From Siphonodentalium dalli (lineage: Eukaryota > Mollusca > Scaphopoda > Gadilida > Siphonodentaliidae), in NCBI GenBank assembly GCA_032622095.1, contig CP136061.1, forward strand, positions 60,037,301-60,101,300: a DNA stretch of 64,000 bases, given 5' to 3'. A program made the position numbers and the translations under genes. Below the pieces are notes generated by a model, which worked only from the letters and a program-made list of their open reading frames with translations, made no database searches and had not been told where the DNA came from. Positions 48,359 to 60,384 of this stretch are shown piece after piece; position 1 is the first letter of the stretch, and each line of letters begins with the position of its first letter.

Positions 48359-49482
48359 CAGGGATGTGGCTAAAGGGGGGTGTGGGGGGTGTCTCACCCC
48401 CCAGCAGAGAGCTATATTTTCAATAGTTGGAAATTACATACCTGCCAAAACGAAATTTCACACCAACTATAGGTTGAAAATGTTCTTGTAGTTTGATTAT
48501 AAAACAATTTATTGGGGGGAATTTATAGTTTTTCGACCAATATTTGCATATGTTCCTATTTTGACAGAAATGGACATCAGTTGGAAATTTTCCAACCTTA
48601 GGGGGGTGAGAGGTTGGAAATTTCCAACACTTGGAAAGCTTGTGTCCTGGTCCCTCCCCAGTGGCCAGTCAAAAACTTCTAGTTAATTTAAGAAAACAAT
48701 ATTGTCAAACAATTGGTCAACATTGTCATTGGAATTGTCATCAGTTGGAAATTTTCCAACCTAAGTGAGGGTGTAGGGTTTGAAATTTCCAACAGTAGGA
48801 AGGCTTGAGGCTAGTCTAGATGTTACGATTTTGCGATTTTCTTGTTCAGATTTCAAAATGTTCGATGGTTCGGCCCGGTGTGTCATTACCCCATCCACAT
48901 GGCCAATACAAAACTGCTAATTAGTTTAGCAAAACAACATTTTACTACATTTGGTCAAACTTGTAGACATAAATGGTCATCAGTTGAAGAATTTTCCAAC
49001 CTGATGGGGGAGCATGAGGTTTGACATTTCCAACACTAGGAAAGCTTCAGTTGAGGCCAGTCTAGATGCTAGGATTTGCGATTTTCTTGTATACAGTTTT
49101 CAAAATTTTCTCACACCGGGCCAAACAACCTGGTCTGTTGTCGGTAGCTGCGTGCATTTGTCTGGAATTAGATCACTAGTTGTTTTTTTTGGGGCAATTT
49201 TCAGGTTAAAATATCTTAATGTTCTTATACTGGGAAAATAGAAGCTTGGCTTATGAATATATAGGAAATTAGGCCTGAGCATGAGGTACCGTACAAGGGG
49301 GGGGGTGCAAATGGAAATTATGCAAAACACTTGTGTTGGTGTGATTCCGACTCAAGGGGGGGGGTGCAAATGGAATTATGCAAAAAGTTGTGTTGGTGTG
49401 ATTCCGATTCAAGGGGGGGGTGCAGTTGGAAATTCCTAATGTGGACACCCCCCCCAGCGGAGACCCTCTAGCCACATCCCTG
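48359..49482. mobile_element. hAT non-autonomous element with exact 8-bp duplication
   Basis: 1,124 bp. The inverted ends CAGGGATGTGGCTAAAGGG and CAGGGATGTGGCTAGAGGG (complement of the right end) are flanked by ACAACGAG at 48351-48358 and 49483-49490. Inside are about three copies of a ~200-bp unit built around catcagttgg-aaattttccaac (about 48500-49075), and 2.5 copies of a ~58-bp G-run unit with gtgttggtgtgattccga (49286-49440). There is no transposase. It sits in the lectin intron between exons B and A. Confidence 0.9.
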
Positions 49483-49518
49483 ACAACGAGCCATAGTTAT
49501 AAATTCCGGTATACTGAC

Positions 49519-49687
49519 CTGATCATTGACATGAATCTGTCGTTATCTGCCGAGTTTCTTATCTCCATCAGACTTCCTCCATTTGCTTCACAGTTCGCTT
49601 GGGCGTTGTCATATTTTTTTGGTGACGTGAACTCTTTTAGGCAGACACTCCGAGCTCCATAGCCTGTCCATCCAATCGGGCACAAAG
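49519..49687 (-). CDS. C-type lectin domain exon, first half (exon A)
   Basis: The intron before it ends atattttaacag; the donor is gtcagt at 49518-49513. The exon starts with two bases of a codon and reads LCPIGWTGYGARSVCLKEF, YDNAQANCEANGGSLMEI and NSADNDRFMSMI, leaving AG, which with the T of exon B gives Ser. The N-terminal CPIGW...C pair marks the long form of the domain; CEANGGSLMEI is the helix-2 region typical of CTLDs. Upstream signal-peptide coding sequence was not found, so the gene's first exon must lie further right, beyond the 50-58 kb elements or outside the window. Splice phases A-B and B-C both fit, which supports one gene. Confidence 0.85.
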
Positions 49688-50064
49688 CTGTTAAAATATC
49701 ACCAGGAATATACCAAAGGACAACATGCGACAAGTGGAGATGATATTTCCATGCAGATAAATCATATACATGTATATATTGGTGGAATTTTCTCTCAACA
49801 TTGAATATGAGTGAATATGTGAGTATATTATAGTTAGTAAATGAGAAGTTTTATATTTGAAACACAAACCTTTTAAACTCTACCATATTAAAAATTAGGG
49901 AACAGCTTTAAAACTTTGCGCTACACAATTATGTGCTGTTCAGTTTTGACACAAATAAAGTGTATAAAAAAATCTTAAAGCCGCTTCCAATTGCTGTTGT
50001 TCTGTGGTAGCTTTTATAAGTTTTGCGTCTCCAATAGAACACATACTATATCATCTGATAACTA

Positions 50065-52892
50065 CACTGTTAGAAATTACTGTCGGTTGGACGGTTTCGG
50101 GCCGTCATAATCGACGGTCCCATACCGTTTCATCAGTTTGACGGTCCCATACCGTTATTGTATGTGTCCATGAAAATTGTCAAAATTAAATATTTTCGTG
50201 ATTCAAAGTCATGCCGTCAAAATACAATAGTATATTGATCGACGACCATATTATATACGACAAGTACTCCATACAGTATGACTGAATCTTACTCTGCTGA
50301 TATTTAATATATTTAATATATATTATTTATCCGGCATGCATTATGTGTTACGGATCCGTACGAATTATCAAGAGTACGGTACGTTATTCTCATTCGGGGT
50401 TAAGTTACCACTTTAGCACAGCTCATTTCTTCGCCATTTTTCTTTGGCAATGCATATTTGATCACAGACTATTGTTTTGGGAAAACTGTTACCTTTTCGA
50501 TTGTGGACATTGGTTAAGACGGTCTGATTTCGATTCCTTTGATAACCGGACAAGTTTAAATTCTGCGAAAATCGGCTTAATCATTGACAATTTCCACTAA
50601 ATTCGATAGCAGAGATTCATGCCAATCGATTCATGCCAATCATGGCATGATCCATGGTTTGACTTCATTCGACTCAGTGCTGTGTTGTGACTTAGTATCA
50701 AAACACTGGCACATTTACTGACACAAGAGGATACAGGTACAATTAACACGAGCTTCGATGTCAACCAATAGTGACAATAATAACAAAAACGACTCAACGA
50801 GCAGCTATTACTATTAGAATGTTGAAATCCAGTTGACAGTGTTCAGAATCTGATTGTTTCAATGCAGATGCATGTATATTTACAGGAGAGGATGTACATG
50901 TACTGTGCGCACCATTGTAATTCACAAGAGATTCAATGTCAACAACACCGTATACAATGAACTGACGCTGCGCAGTGATGGATGATCACATATCTACAAT
51001 TCCAACTTTACAATTATACGGACCAATTCATCCCGTGTTCATCAATTTTCATTGAAACGTGTGGATATGAGACATTGTCATCATTCGCCATGTTATCGTC
51101 AAGTTATTACGACAATTTACCGGGAGTACACTATTTGTTGGGTGTTCTTATCAAACTACCTTTGGCTGACTCGCTGATATTGATACTAAGTGTTGATATA
51201 CCAGTATACAGTTTGATGCATCATGCTTTAAAATTTCATGGAAAATGTGCGACTACAGGAGAACATTGTCGCCAAGTCATTGCGCACATTTATTATGGGA
51301 TCTGCTGTTCTCTTGCAGGTTCCAATCCCAACTATCTGTTATTGATATATACATTACCAGTCAAAAGAAGTGGTATATCAAGCGCGCTATTTTTGCGCAC
51401 AATATCGCAATAATATTGCAAGTGGAAACGCTTATAAGCATGTCGCTTGTGATATTATTGCAATATTTTGCGCTTAATATCTAAATATTTTGCACTTAAT
51501 ATTGCGACATCTTGCGCTCAAAATTGTGATATTTAAATCAAATTATTGCTTCTATATTGTTTATTGTATAAATAGAGACAATGTTTTAGATATGTATATA
51601 ATTATAGTTGTAAATGCTATATGTACACTATATGTACACTATATGCACAGTATTTATCTAATATAAATATAACACTATCGGGTCTGTATGAAATTTAGCG
51701 CGCTTAGTATCGCAATATTTTGCGTTCAATAACTTCAATATTGCAATAATAAGCACGACAGATTTTTGGTATTGTGCTATAATCACGCGTTTTTTTCTAA
51801 ATTAAGCACGCTCAATATAGCAATAAAGGTGCACCTAAAAATACCACTTCTTCTGACTGGTACTGTATTGTCATGATGTACGGATTCACCTGTTAAAACA
51901 AAAACTGTGTTTATACAAGTGACTGGACAATTTCACGCCTTACCATGTTACCAAAAAGTATGCCATTAAGATATTTTACTTTTACATGTACATAAATTTG
52001 AGTTTTAACTGTGAAACATGTAGTTTTGTTCTTTTTATGGCTTAAAAGGGCATGCCGATTCATGTTTTAGAATGGTCGAAATTAGTATTACTCATAACTG
52101 AATAGTGATGGGTTGGCTTATCAGCTATTACTAGTATCGTTTTTTTATTTACAGCCATATTTATACAGCAGTTAGTGAAAGGCCTTTTTCCGGATTAAAT
52201 TCTACGAGGCAGATAACAAGCTTGATCCTCTGCAAACTGCAAAGTTTCATAAGTATTGTCTATCACTTTGTGCATTGAAGATTTACATTTCATCAAAACT
52301 ATGATCGTAACATAAGAACTAAGATGTATTTTTCAGTTACGAATAATACAAGTTTCGACCATTCAAATACATATGAATCGTAATGTCTACCATATTGTCA
52401 CCATGGGAACCTGGCTAATTATATGGTAAATTAGCAAATTAAGAGCAAAACATTGGTGTTGACCAATGAAAAATACCATTGGTCTGACCTTTATTAGTTA
52501 CGGTCTTGATATTAATTAAACGGTGTTGAACCGTAAACAATACAACGGTCTGACAGTTACTGGTTACGGTCTGTCAGTTACTTAAACGGTTTTATACCGT
52601 GGAACATGCTACGGCCTGACCGTATGTTTAACAGTCAAATGTTGGCAGCGATGTTGTGCGGTCTCAGACCGTTAAATCGACGGTCTTTTTACGGTCTTGA
52701 TATTAATTAAACGGTGTTGAACCGTAAAAGATACAACGGTCTGACAGTTACTGGTTAAGGTCTGCCAGTTACATAAACGGTTTTATACCGTGGGACATGC
52801 TACGGCCTGACCGTATGTTTAACGGTCAAATGTTGGCAGCGATGTTGCGCGGTTTCAGACCGTTAAAGCGACGGTCTTTTTTTCTAACAGTG
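50065..52892. mobile_element. CACTG-ended element with ACGGT/ACCGT subterminal repeats
   Basis: 2,828 bp with the 12-bp inverted ends CACTGTTAGAAA, flanked by TA on both sides. Both subterminal zones are packed with ACGGT and ACCGT motifs. At the right end a 191-bp block is duplicated (starting 52500 and 52691). CACTG ends, a 2-bp duplication and short subterminal repeats favour an EnSpm/CMC-type non-autonomous element, though the TA duplication alone would also suit a mariner-type. A 143-codon frame at 50982-51413 is unrecognised and not called. Confidence 0.7.
51357..51860. mobile_element. Nested TA-flanked MITE, 504 bp
   Basis: The ends CCAGTCAAAAGAAGTGGTAT and the complement CCAGTCAGAAGAAGTGGTAT differ at one base and are bordered by TA. 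The interior is rich in aatattgcgata-like inverted words. Compatible with a Tc1/mariner-derived MITE. Confidence 0.75.
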
Positions 52893-53217
52893 TACGATAC
52901 ACTCACGTATTCAACGTTGAGGACATTCCACATCATATATGGCATATGTCCTTTCTGCACAATTTAAGATAGAATGTAACACATATTGTGTAAAAATATA
53001 CACACATTTGTTCTAAGAGAGTATAGTTTACTTTGCTTCAGTTGGGGTTATCTGTTGTTCAGGCACTATAGACCATATCGCTACGCTGTCATTTTACGGG
53101 CGGAGAATAGACTACGCAGATGATTAATTTCCACCGACCCCCGGAAAGCAACTGACAAACTTGCTCGGATAAACGAATTATGTAACCTCCCTGTGCGTGG
53201 ATCAAACATCCGTCCTT
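52893..53217. other. Spacer between two large elements
   Basis: No supported feature. Confidence 0.4.
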
Positions 53218-54990
53218 ATTAGTCCAGGAGATATTGTTCAACCTCTGCACCCCCAGGACCCAACTTCACCACACTAATGTTCTTTCTTAATGTCTCCTCT
53301 AATTTTATTTGTTTGTTTATAACAAGATAAAAAAGTGGCGGCAGAGACTCCAGACAAGATGGCGTCCATCATGTCGGCCATTTTTGTATATGCACCAGGT
53401 CTCTTTGATAGCCGTTATAGTAAAGATGATGTCACATGCGTTCTTGTTTTCCTTTCGATTCAGTATGGTAATATACAAACCTTACAAATTAGCCAAAAAT
53501 ATGACACAAAAATCCAATATGGCGGCCAAGATGACCGCCGAAATGTGAAAAATTGCTATTTTTCCGACATTTCAACACCTTTCGTTTGTCTCTGTTGGAA
53601 AATATTGGCATCTTGACGAGATTTTAAGCATTTATCGTCTAGAAGAGTCATTGACGAATACACGGGGACCATAATATACATTCCTTGCCGGATATTTTTG
53701 TCAGATATCACGTTTTCCCCAAATGCCAGTATAATCCTGTCAAAGCCGAAATAACGCAATGTCTGTTTCGAATCAATGAATGTTATTGCTATTATTACTC
53801 CAGCCATGAGTATATATGAGCAGGAGATACCCAGGCTAGGATTGTTCTTTTATCGGAGTTGGGGAATATTCATCTAAATAAAAGATGGCGGCCAAAATGG
53901 CCACCAGAAATGGAAAAATCGCCGAAAATCGCTGATTTTAACATCAGAGAGCGTTATTGTCACGACAACTCCACACCCGCTTACTATTGTGAGTTGGGAA
54001 CACTGAGTCGAAGAACTGTCCTTATATTGCATCTAAATAAAAGTCCCCCAAATCCAAAATGGCGCCCACAATGGCGGACAGATTTCGAAAAATAACCGAA
54101 AATCCCTCATATTCACATCAGTGAGCATTATTGTCGAGACAACCCCACCCGTGCTTACACTTGAGTTGGAAATACTGTGGTGAAGTATTTACCTTACATA
54201 CAATGCAAGAAATAGTTTTCAAAATCTAAGATGGCGGCCAAAATGGCGACCGGTATGTGAAAACACGCCTGCATTCCTTTACTTTCCTACGATAGGCGTT
54301 ATTGTTTCGCGAATTTTACCCACTATTGCATGTTGATGTGGAATATCGATATGAAGTATTCATTTGAGTTTGGCAATTAATTTTCAAGGTCAAGAAATTG
54401 AAAGAACCCGATATTTTCACATACAAATTTCAACTTTTTGTCATAATAGCGATATGTTTGGACGAAACTGTACACAAACCATCTATTAGTTCAACTTAAA
54501 ACGTATCAATACGCATAACATTGCTCGTATCCTTCTGGAAGTACGAAAACCCACAATTAATATCGAAATCCATTCGACACTTAGCGCCGATAATGCCGTA
54601 ACCGTAGGTGCACCGAATAGCCATATTAAAACAATTACCTGATAACATATTCTGATTTGCCACGTCCAATATGATCTGAACCAGTTTCCATTTCTTTGCC
54701 TGATAAATCTAGGTCGATCACACCGACAAAGTATTCAACACTTCCTGGGAGAAGGGTCCCTCTAATCATAACGTTTCAAACAAATAATGTTCCGGTGTCT
54801 AGCTTAAGATTTTAAATACTTGCTAAATATGGGATTTGTGCGTCATCTTGAACTAGAAAGGCATATGGTCGATAAGTATACAAGCTTACAGAAGGTCATC
54901 TCTATGTATGTCTTTCTCATACCCCATGGGGATAACGACATGTACACCTGGCGAACTTCCCAGTTAACTGGTCATTTCTCAATAGATGGT

Positions 54991-55350
54991 TCAACTCACA
55001 AACTTAGCGAACGTATTGGCATACGTGGACAACTTCGGCAGTGTTTCGAAGGTTGCTAGCTGTCTCATTCCCTTGGACAGATGCCTATCTGTTAAGGAGA
55101 AGACCATAATGTACCGACTACCGACACTTCTTGACCATGATCCTAAGCAAACTGTGTGACTTCCCGCAGTCGTCTCGTCGAATAGCTCCCAGCAGAGAAG
55201 AACAATACTCGCGGTGCTAGTTTGTGGACATGCGCCATGACAGTGGGAATGAAATGGGCCACGGTATACACCCCTACACCAGGTGCATGTTTTCAGATAT
55301 AGAATGTCATGCGTGTTGGTGTTTTTGGTGTGGTAAGATTGTATGTCCAC
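54991..55350 (-). other. Open frame in left foldback arm, paired with right arm
   Basis: 119 codons including HCHGACPQTSTASIVLLCW and KGMRQLATFETLPKLSTYAN. The right arm at 55979-56335 (plus strand, 118 codons) encodes a related peptide (HYHDTCPQTTTVCIVFICL, KGIRQILGFQHSKPYTEVV). Not recognised. The parallel could reflect shared ancestry of the DNA rather than protein function, since other frames are also shared. Confidence 0.3.
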
Positions 55351-55978
55351 ATCCGTTTCAAGGCCGTCTGAATTAACTTGACCAGACGTATAATTTTGTC
55401 TGGATAATACTATCCTAGCCTCCCCAGAACAGTCGGAGGGCTAATGGATAATGTCTTTATAGAATGAAGGTATGCGTTGTTGTATGTCAGTATGTGGGCG
55501 GTATTATTCAAGAAAATGTCAGGAACTGTGGTGCATTTATTTCACTGTGTGTTTAAAGAACACTTTATAATCTCGACGGCAATGGATGTGGACGTTGGTG
55601 AACGTGACTTTTATGATCATATAGCTTTATACTATATAACTTTAGAATATAGTAGTTAATATGTCTCATGCAGGACAATGGTCGGAATGGTGATGTTACC
55701 AAGAGATCACTTGGTGTACCCAACGTAGGTTAAACTGAATGCAAGATCTCACCAAAATAACATTGCTCTAGATGTTCTTCGCGTTGAACATTTCACCCTT
55801 GTGTTGATCGCATTGTACTTTCTTGGACCATACCGACCACCACCCAGCGTGAGTATGACATATCAACCAACTATCAAAGGCATCGTCTTTAAGACTACAT
55901 CCCAGTCTGGGTGGGGCTTATATAGTAGTAGATAATGGTACACGCCTGGTCCAGTTTATTAAGAACGGTTTCCAACGG

Positions 55979-56335
55979 ATGGGAAGATACAATCTTAGCA
56001 CACAAGGAAACCAAAGCCACATGAGATCATGTCTGAATCCAAAACTTATCCAAAGAAGGGGCGGTGCAGTCATGGTCCAATTTAATTTCCACTATCATGA
56101 CACATGCCCACAAACTACCACCGTGTGTATTGTTTTTATCTGTTTGGATCTGCATGGTGAGACGATTGCTGGACGCCACCAGGACTGTTATTATGATCAT
56201 GATCAAGAAGTGTGGGTATATTATGCATTATGGTATTCTACGCCTTGGCAGAAAGGCATCCGTCAAATCTTAGGCTTTCAACATTCGAAGCCATATACAG
56301 AAGTTGTCCGGGTACGTCAGTACGTGAATATGTGA
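55979..56335 (+). other. Open frame in right foldback arm, paired with left arm
   Basis: Counterpart of the frame at 54991-55350, pointing outward on the other strand. Alignable residues include CPQT, W/L-D-x-x-E-T-x-A-G, KG-(M/I)RQ and a V-R/TFAKF-like end. No known domain is seen. Confidence 0.3.
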
Positions 56336-58439
56336 ATTGATGAACCATATGTTGAGAAGTGGCTGGATGGGAAGATCACCAGATGTACATTTTGTTATCC
56401 CCATTAGGTAACCAAATCTGAAAAATACGCAGATAGAGAGGTCCTTCTGAAAGCTAGTATACGCATCGACCGCATACCTTTCTAGTTTATCACGCAAGAA
56501 GACACTCAGATCCCATATGTAGCATCTGACTTATACCATAAGCTATACCACGAATGAAGCTCGCCAAGAATAAGGATAAGAATTCCCAGCTTTCGAGACA
56601 AACACGTGAGCTTGACACCGGCATATGTGTTGTTTGAAACATTCCGATTAGTGGGACCCTTCTACCAAGAAGTGTAGAACACTGTGTTGGTGTGAGCGAG
56701 ATGGCTTAGTGTGACGAAGAGACGGATGCTGGTCCAGATAATGCTGAATGTGGCAAATCTGAATAAGCTCAGGTACTGTTGTTTTGATTCTTGGAAGTCA
56801 TAATATGACTATTCGGCGCACCCATATACGGTTACGGCCATTATGGGCGCTTGGTGGAGAATGGATTTCGAAATGCCACATTTCGATTTTGTGGGTTTTC
56901 CTCCTCCCAGAAGGCTACGACTTATGGTGGAACTAATATATGGCTTATGTACCGTTTCGTCCAATCCATACATATTGATATTATGACAAAAAGTTGAAAT
57001 TAGTATGTGACAATTTCGACTTCTTTTCAATTTCTGGCAGCCAGTTTGGACGCCATCTTGACTGTGAGAGTTGGCCAAACTCAAATGAATACTTTATATC
57101 AATGTTCCATATGAACATGTAATGTTGGGTAGAATACGCGTAATAATAACGCCCATAGTAAGAAAGTAAAGGAATGTAAGCTTGTTTTCAAATTTCGGTC
57201 GCCATTTTGGCCGCCATCTTCGATTTGGTAAACATTTCCTTCATCAGATGCAAGGTAATTACTTCACCTCAGTATTTCCAACTTAACTGTCAGCATGTGT
57301 GGAGTTGTCTCGACAATAATGTCCAATGATGTGAAAATGAGGGAATTTCGGTAATTTTTTTAAATCTGTTTTGGATTTGGGGGACTTTTATTTGAATGTG
57401 ATATAAGGACAGTTCTTCGCCTCAGTGTTCCCAACTCACAATAGTAAGCAGGTGTGGAGTTGACGTGACAATAACGCTCACTGATGTTAAAATATTCAAC
57501 AAGGAATGTATATTATTGTCCCCTTGTGTTCGCCAATGACTCTTCTAGATGACAAATGTATAAAATATCGTCAAGATGCCAATATTTTCCCACAGAGACA
57601 AACGAAAAGTAGTGAAATGTCCGAAAAATAGCAAATTTTCACATTTCGGCGGCCATCTTGGCCGCCCTATTAGATTTTTGTGTCGGATTTTTGGTTAATT
57701 TGTAAGGGTTGTATATTACCATAACGAATCGAACGGAAAACAAGACCGCATGTGACATCATCTTTACTATAATGCCGATCAAAGAGACCTGGTGCATATA
57801 AAAAAAATTGCCGCCATGGTGGACGCCATCTTGTCTGGAGTCTCTGCGGCGAATTTCTTTTCTTGTTATTAGCGAAAAAATTAGAGGAGACATTAAGAAA
57901 AAAAAAATAGTTGGGTGAAGTTGAGTCCTGGGGGTGCAGTGGTTGACCAATATATCCTGGACTATATCAGAACTCGAGCTAGATCATGTCACGAATCTAT
58001 ATTCTGGATACGCCCGTGGAGATCATGTCCCATCAGGACAAAACATGGGAACGTTTTGTCGTCCTGACAGTGGACTTTATAACATTGAACACACAACGCA
58101 GGGAATATATTTCGTTGTTAATACTTGTTAATCAAAGACATAGTACATGCGTATTCCACTATATTACTACTCGGCCACTATACACCATTTAAAGAATTCA
58201 TAATTATAATACGGTCAAAATATTCAACAAGTTCGGATGTGCCATTTCGTAATCCACGATGTCTGAACTGTGAACACATGGAAACAAACAGTCCTTCGTT
58301 CGCCTCCATAACAAATAACATATTAACAAACGATAAAACCAAGCTCCTTTGTTCTACCTCGACATTCTATTTCTCCGAACGAGTACTTTCTACGATATAC
58401 ATTAACGCGTGTAAAAGCCACGTAAAACCCATGTAAAAA

Positions 58440-58745
58440 GTATATACCCTTGCAAATTCCAAGTAAATGCATGGTAAAATCAGGTTAGCAATGATATACT
58501 CTGGTAAAACCATGAAAAAAATGACATACCCTTGTAAATTCCAAGTACAGTAATGGTAAAGTCAGGTTAACAATGATATGCTCTGGCCAATGTCATGTAA
58601 ACAGATATAAATAGGACCTACCTTTGTAATTTCCAAATTAAGGAAGGTAAAGTCAGGTTAACAATGATATACTCTGGGAAAAGGCATGTGCATTTACACC
58701 CATGCAAAGAAGACATACACTTGTAAATTCCAAGTAAATGCATAA
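58440..58745 (+). repeat. Tandem repeat, unit about 81-91 bp
   Basis: tcaggtta(g/a)caatgatat(a/g)ctctgg recurs at about 58480, 58561 and 58652, each followed by a ggtaaa/catg segment and cttgtaa(a)ttccaa. A partial further unit follows to 58745. The flanking 57967-58440 shows no supported feature. Confidence 0.75.
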
Positions 58746-59082
58746 TTTACCCTACTTTACTCTCATAAAATGCTGGTGAAACAGGGCAAATATGGTAAAA
58801 CCCATGTAAATAGTCCGGAGGCAACAGGGGTGAAGTAAAAACATTCTGTTAAAGTTTTTTTTTTCTCTACGGATTGTGATTCTGTGTGGTGTGTGCATCA
58901 ATTTCTAGGTGAATGTGGATTTCTCACCCTTGAGCATTTCCTAGAATCCAAGATGGCGTCTAAAACCACATATTAGCAACAACCAAGGGTGCTTATACCT
59001 AAGGCATGTGAATGGCGTCATATATTTTTTTCTATATCCATCAGTGATTTTTCAAGATCGCGGGTATAGATTTTGCAGAAAT

Positions 59083-59115
59083 TGTCACGTGACTTCCGGT
59101 TAGCAACCGTGTGGA
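59083..59115 (+). promoter_or_regulatory. Promoter-like cluster (E-box, ETS, X-box half)
   Basis: cacgtgacttccggttagcaacc combines a CACGTG E-box, an ACTTCCGG ETS-type site and a gttagcaac RFX-like half site. It lies 27 bases before an open frame starting at ATG 59143. Such combinations mark housekeeping-type promoters, but this is inference from motifs alone. Confidence 0.35.
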
Positions 59116-59142
59116 GATTGCAAAAATAACGCGGAATTGGAA

Positions 59143-59403
59143 ATGAAGCATCGCGATAAAAATGAAAGTAACTACTTCACAACTTACGAAGAATTCACAT
59201 GTGATTTAAGTCTATTAATTTCATTTAGACCAATTTCGTTGGTCAGCTTAATGAAAACGAAATATGAAGAAGTCATTTCGATAATCAAGACAATATTTTA
59301 CAATCCACGACACGTCTTGTCAATTTGGCATGTCCATCGTGACCAGTGCATGGTGTTACATAAATTATTCTTAGCGGTATGTCGCCGAAAAAGGCAAATT
59401 TGA
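59143..59403 (+). other. Unrecognised open frame after promoter-like motifs
   Basis: 86 codons from ATG (MKHRDKNESNYFTTYEEFTC), ending in RRKRQI. No domain is recognised. It could be the first exon of a gene that includes the recombinase-like segment 59770-60384, but no splice donor stands out. Confidence 0.25.
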
Positions 59404-59718
59404 GGCACATCATGTGTGGTTGTTCCACTACGTGTCACGTACGATTCATATTAGTCTATGAGCTATTGGGGCAAATATGAGTCCGTTTGAACCAAACCTT
59501 GCAGGCAGATGGCCATTGTGTTTTTTTTCGAAAGCTTGGTATTTCTGGCATTAAAACACGCATGATAGCAATCTGGATTCTACAGTTTAATACATCAAAT
59601 ATGTGCGAAAGTACCACTACCCTTACGAGAATAAGAAGTGCCTAAATATTGGGGGTAGGGCTAATACATTGGTCCTTTTTACACTTCCTTGCAATTATGA
59701 ACGCGATGTTACCAGTAG

Positions 59719-60384
59719 TATATATGTCCAAGATGGTTACTACTTTCATCTGATCTAAACTGTGTGGTGATGGATTCTGAAGCGCCATTCTGCCTGGGAA
59801 TAAATAGTGCCTTTCGCCAACACACTATACCAAAACAGTTGTGGTATAAGGGACAACCAGTTGGAGTAAATATATTTGGGAAAATGATGCAGATAATGAC
59901 AAAGAATGCTGACCTGGAAGGCAACTACACGAACCACTCGCTCCGAAAAACATGCATCATAAATTTGGTGCATGCCGGTTTTGATCCACTAACTATAACG
60001 CAACTTTCTGGACATAATAATGTGAATAGTCTGAACAATTATGCCATTGCTAGTACTGACCAACAGTCGGAAATGTGCAATGTTTTACAAAAAAGTTTCA
60101 GTAATAAAAAGGCACTTGCAATACAAGGCCCAAGTACGAGTACTACTGCTGAAAACACAGTCGCCAAACGCGTTTTGGTTCAATCTGCTGGGAATGTTAA
60201 TTCTGCTGGAAACCCAGAACTTGAACGTGAACATGTTGTCAGAGAATTGTTCGTCGGTGCCAATATTTCTGGCGGTAAATTTGAATTTAACTTTGGAAAT
60301 TCAAGTTCCACAAGCCATAGTCAGGCCATCTGTTCACAACCACCTCCAAGAACATTTAATTCGCAGAATAATGCCAATTCTTGA
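59719..60384 (+). pseudogene. Tyrosine recombinase C-terminal half (Crypton/DUF3504-type), 5'-truncated
   Basis: Open from 59719 (after a TAG), first ATG at 59770. A CP..LL..LSDLN-like start and APFCLG match the region preceding the second catalytic block in the ZMYM2/QRICH1-like recombinase family. Then GQPVGVNIFGKMM, YTNHSLRKTCI (the H-x-x-R pair), FDPLTITQLSGHNN (His) and LNNYAIAS (candidate Tyr). The first catalytic Arg domain is missing. Residues after about 110 are low-complexity Ser/Asn/Gln-rich. Either a terminal exon of a spliced gene or a truncated mobile copy. Compared with the minus-strand copy at 62668, the H-x-x-R here is intact. Confidence 0.7.

Larger units (their letters stand above)
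53218..57966. mobile_element. 4.75-kb foldback element with ~2-kb inverted arms
   Basis: The left arm (about 53218-55390) and right arm (about 55940-57966) are inverted, diverged copies. Examples: tagtccaggagatatt/aatatatcctggacta at the tips; gagactccagacaagatggcg at 53345 and its complement at 57828; ggaaacggatgtgg-type sequence near the centre. The loop is about 550 bp. Each arm contains three or more ~175-bp tandem units beginning aagatggcggccaaaatggc (left at about 53881, 54056, 54230; right in complement at about 57049, 57207, 57648). No transposase or target duplication was recognised, so the class is unknown. Confidence 0.8.
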
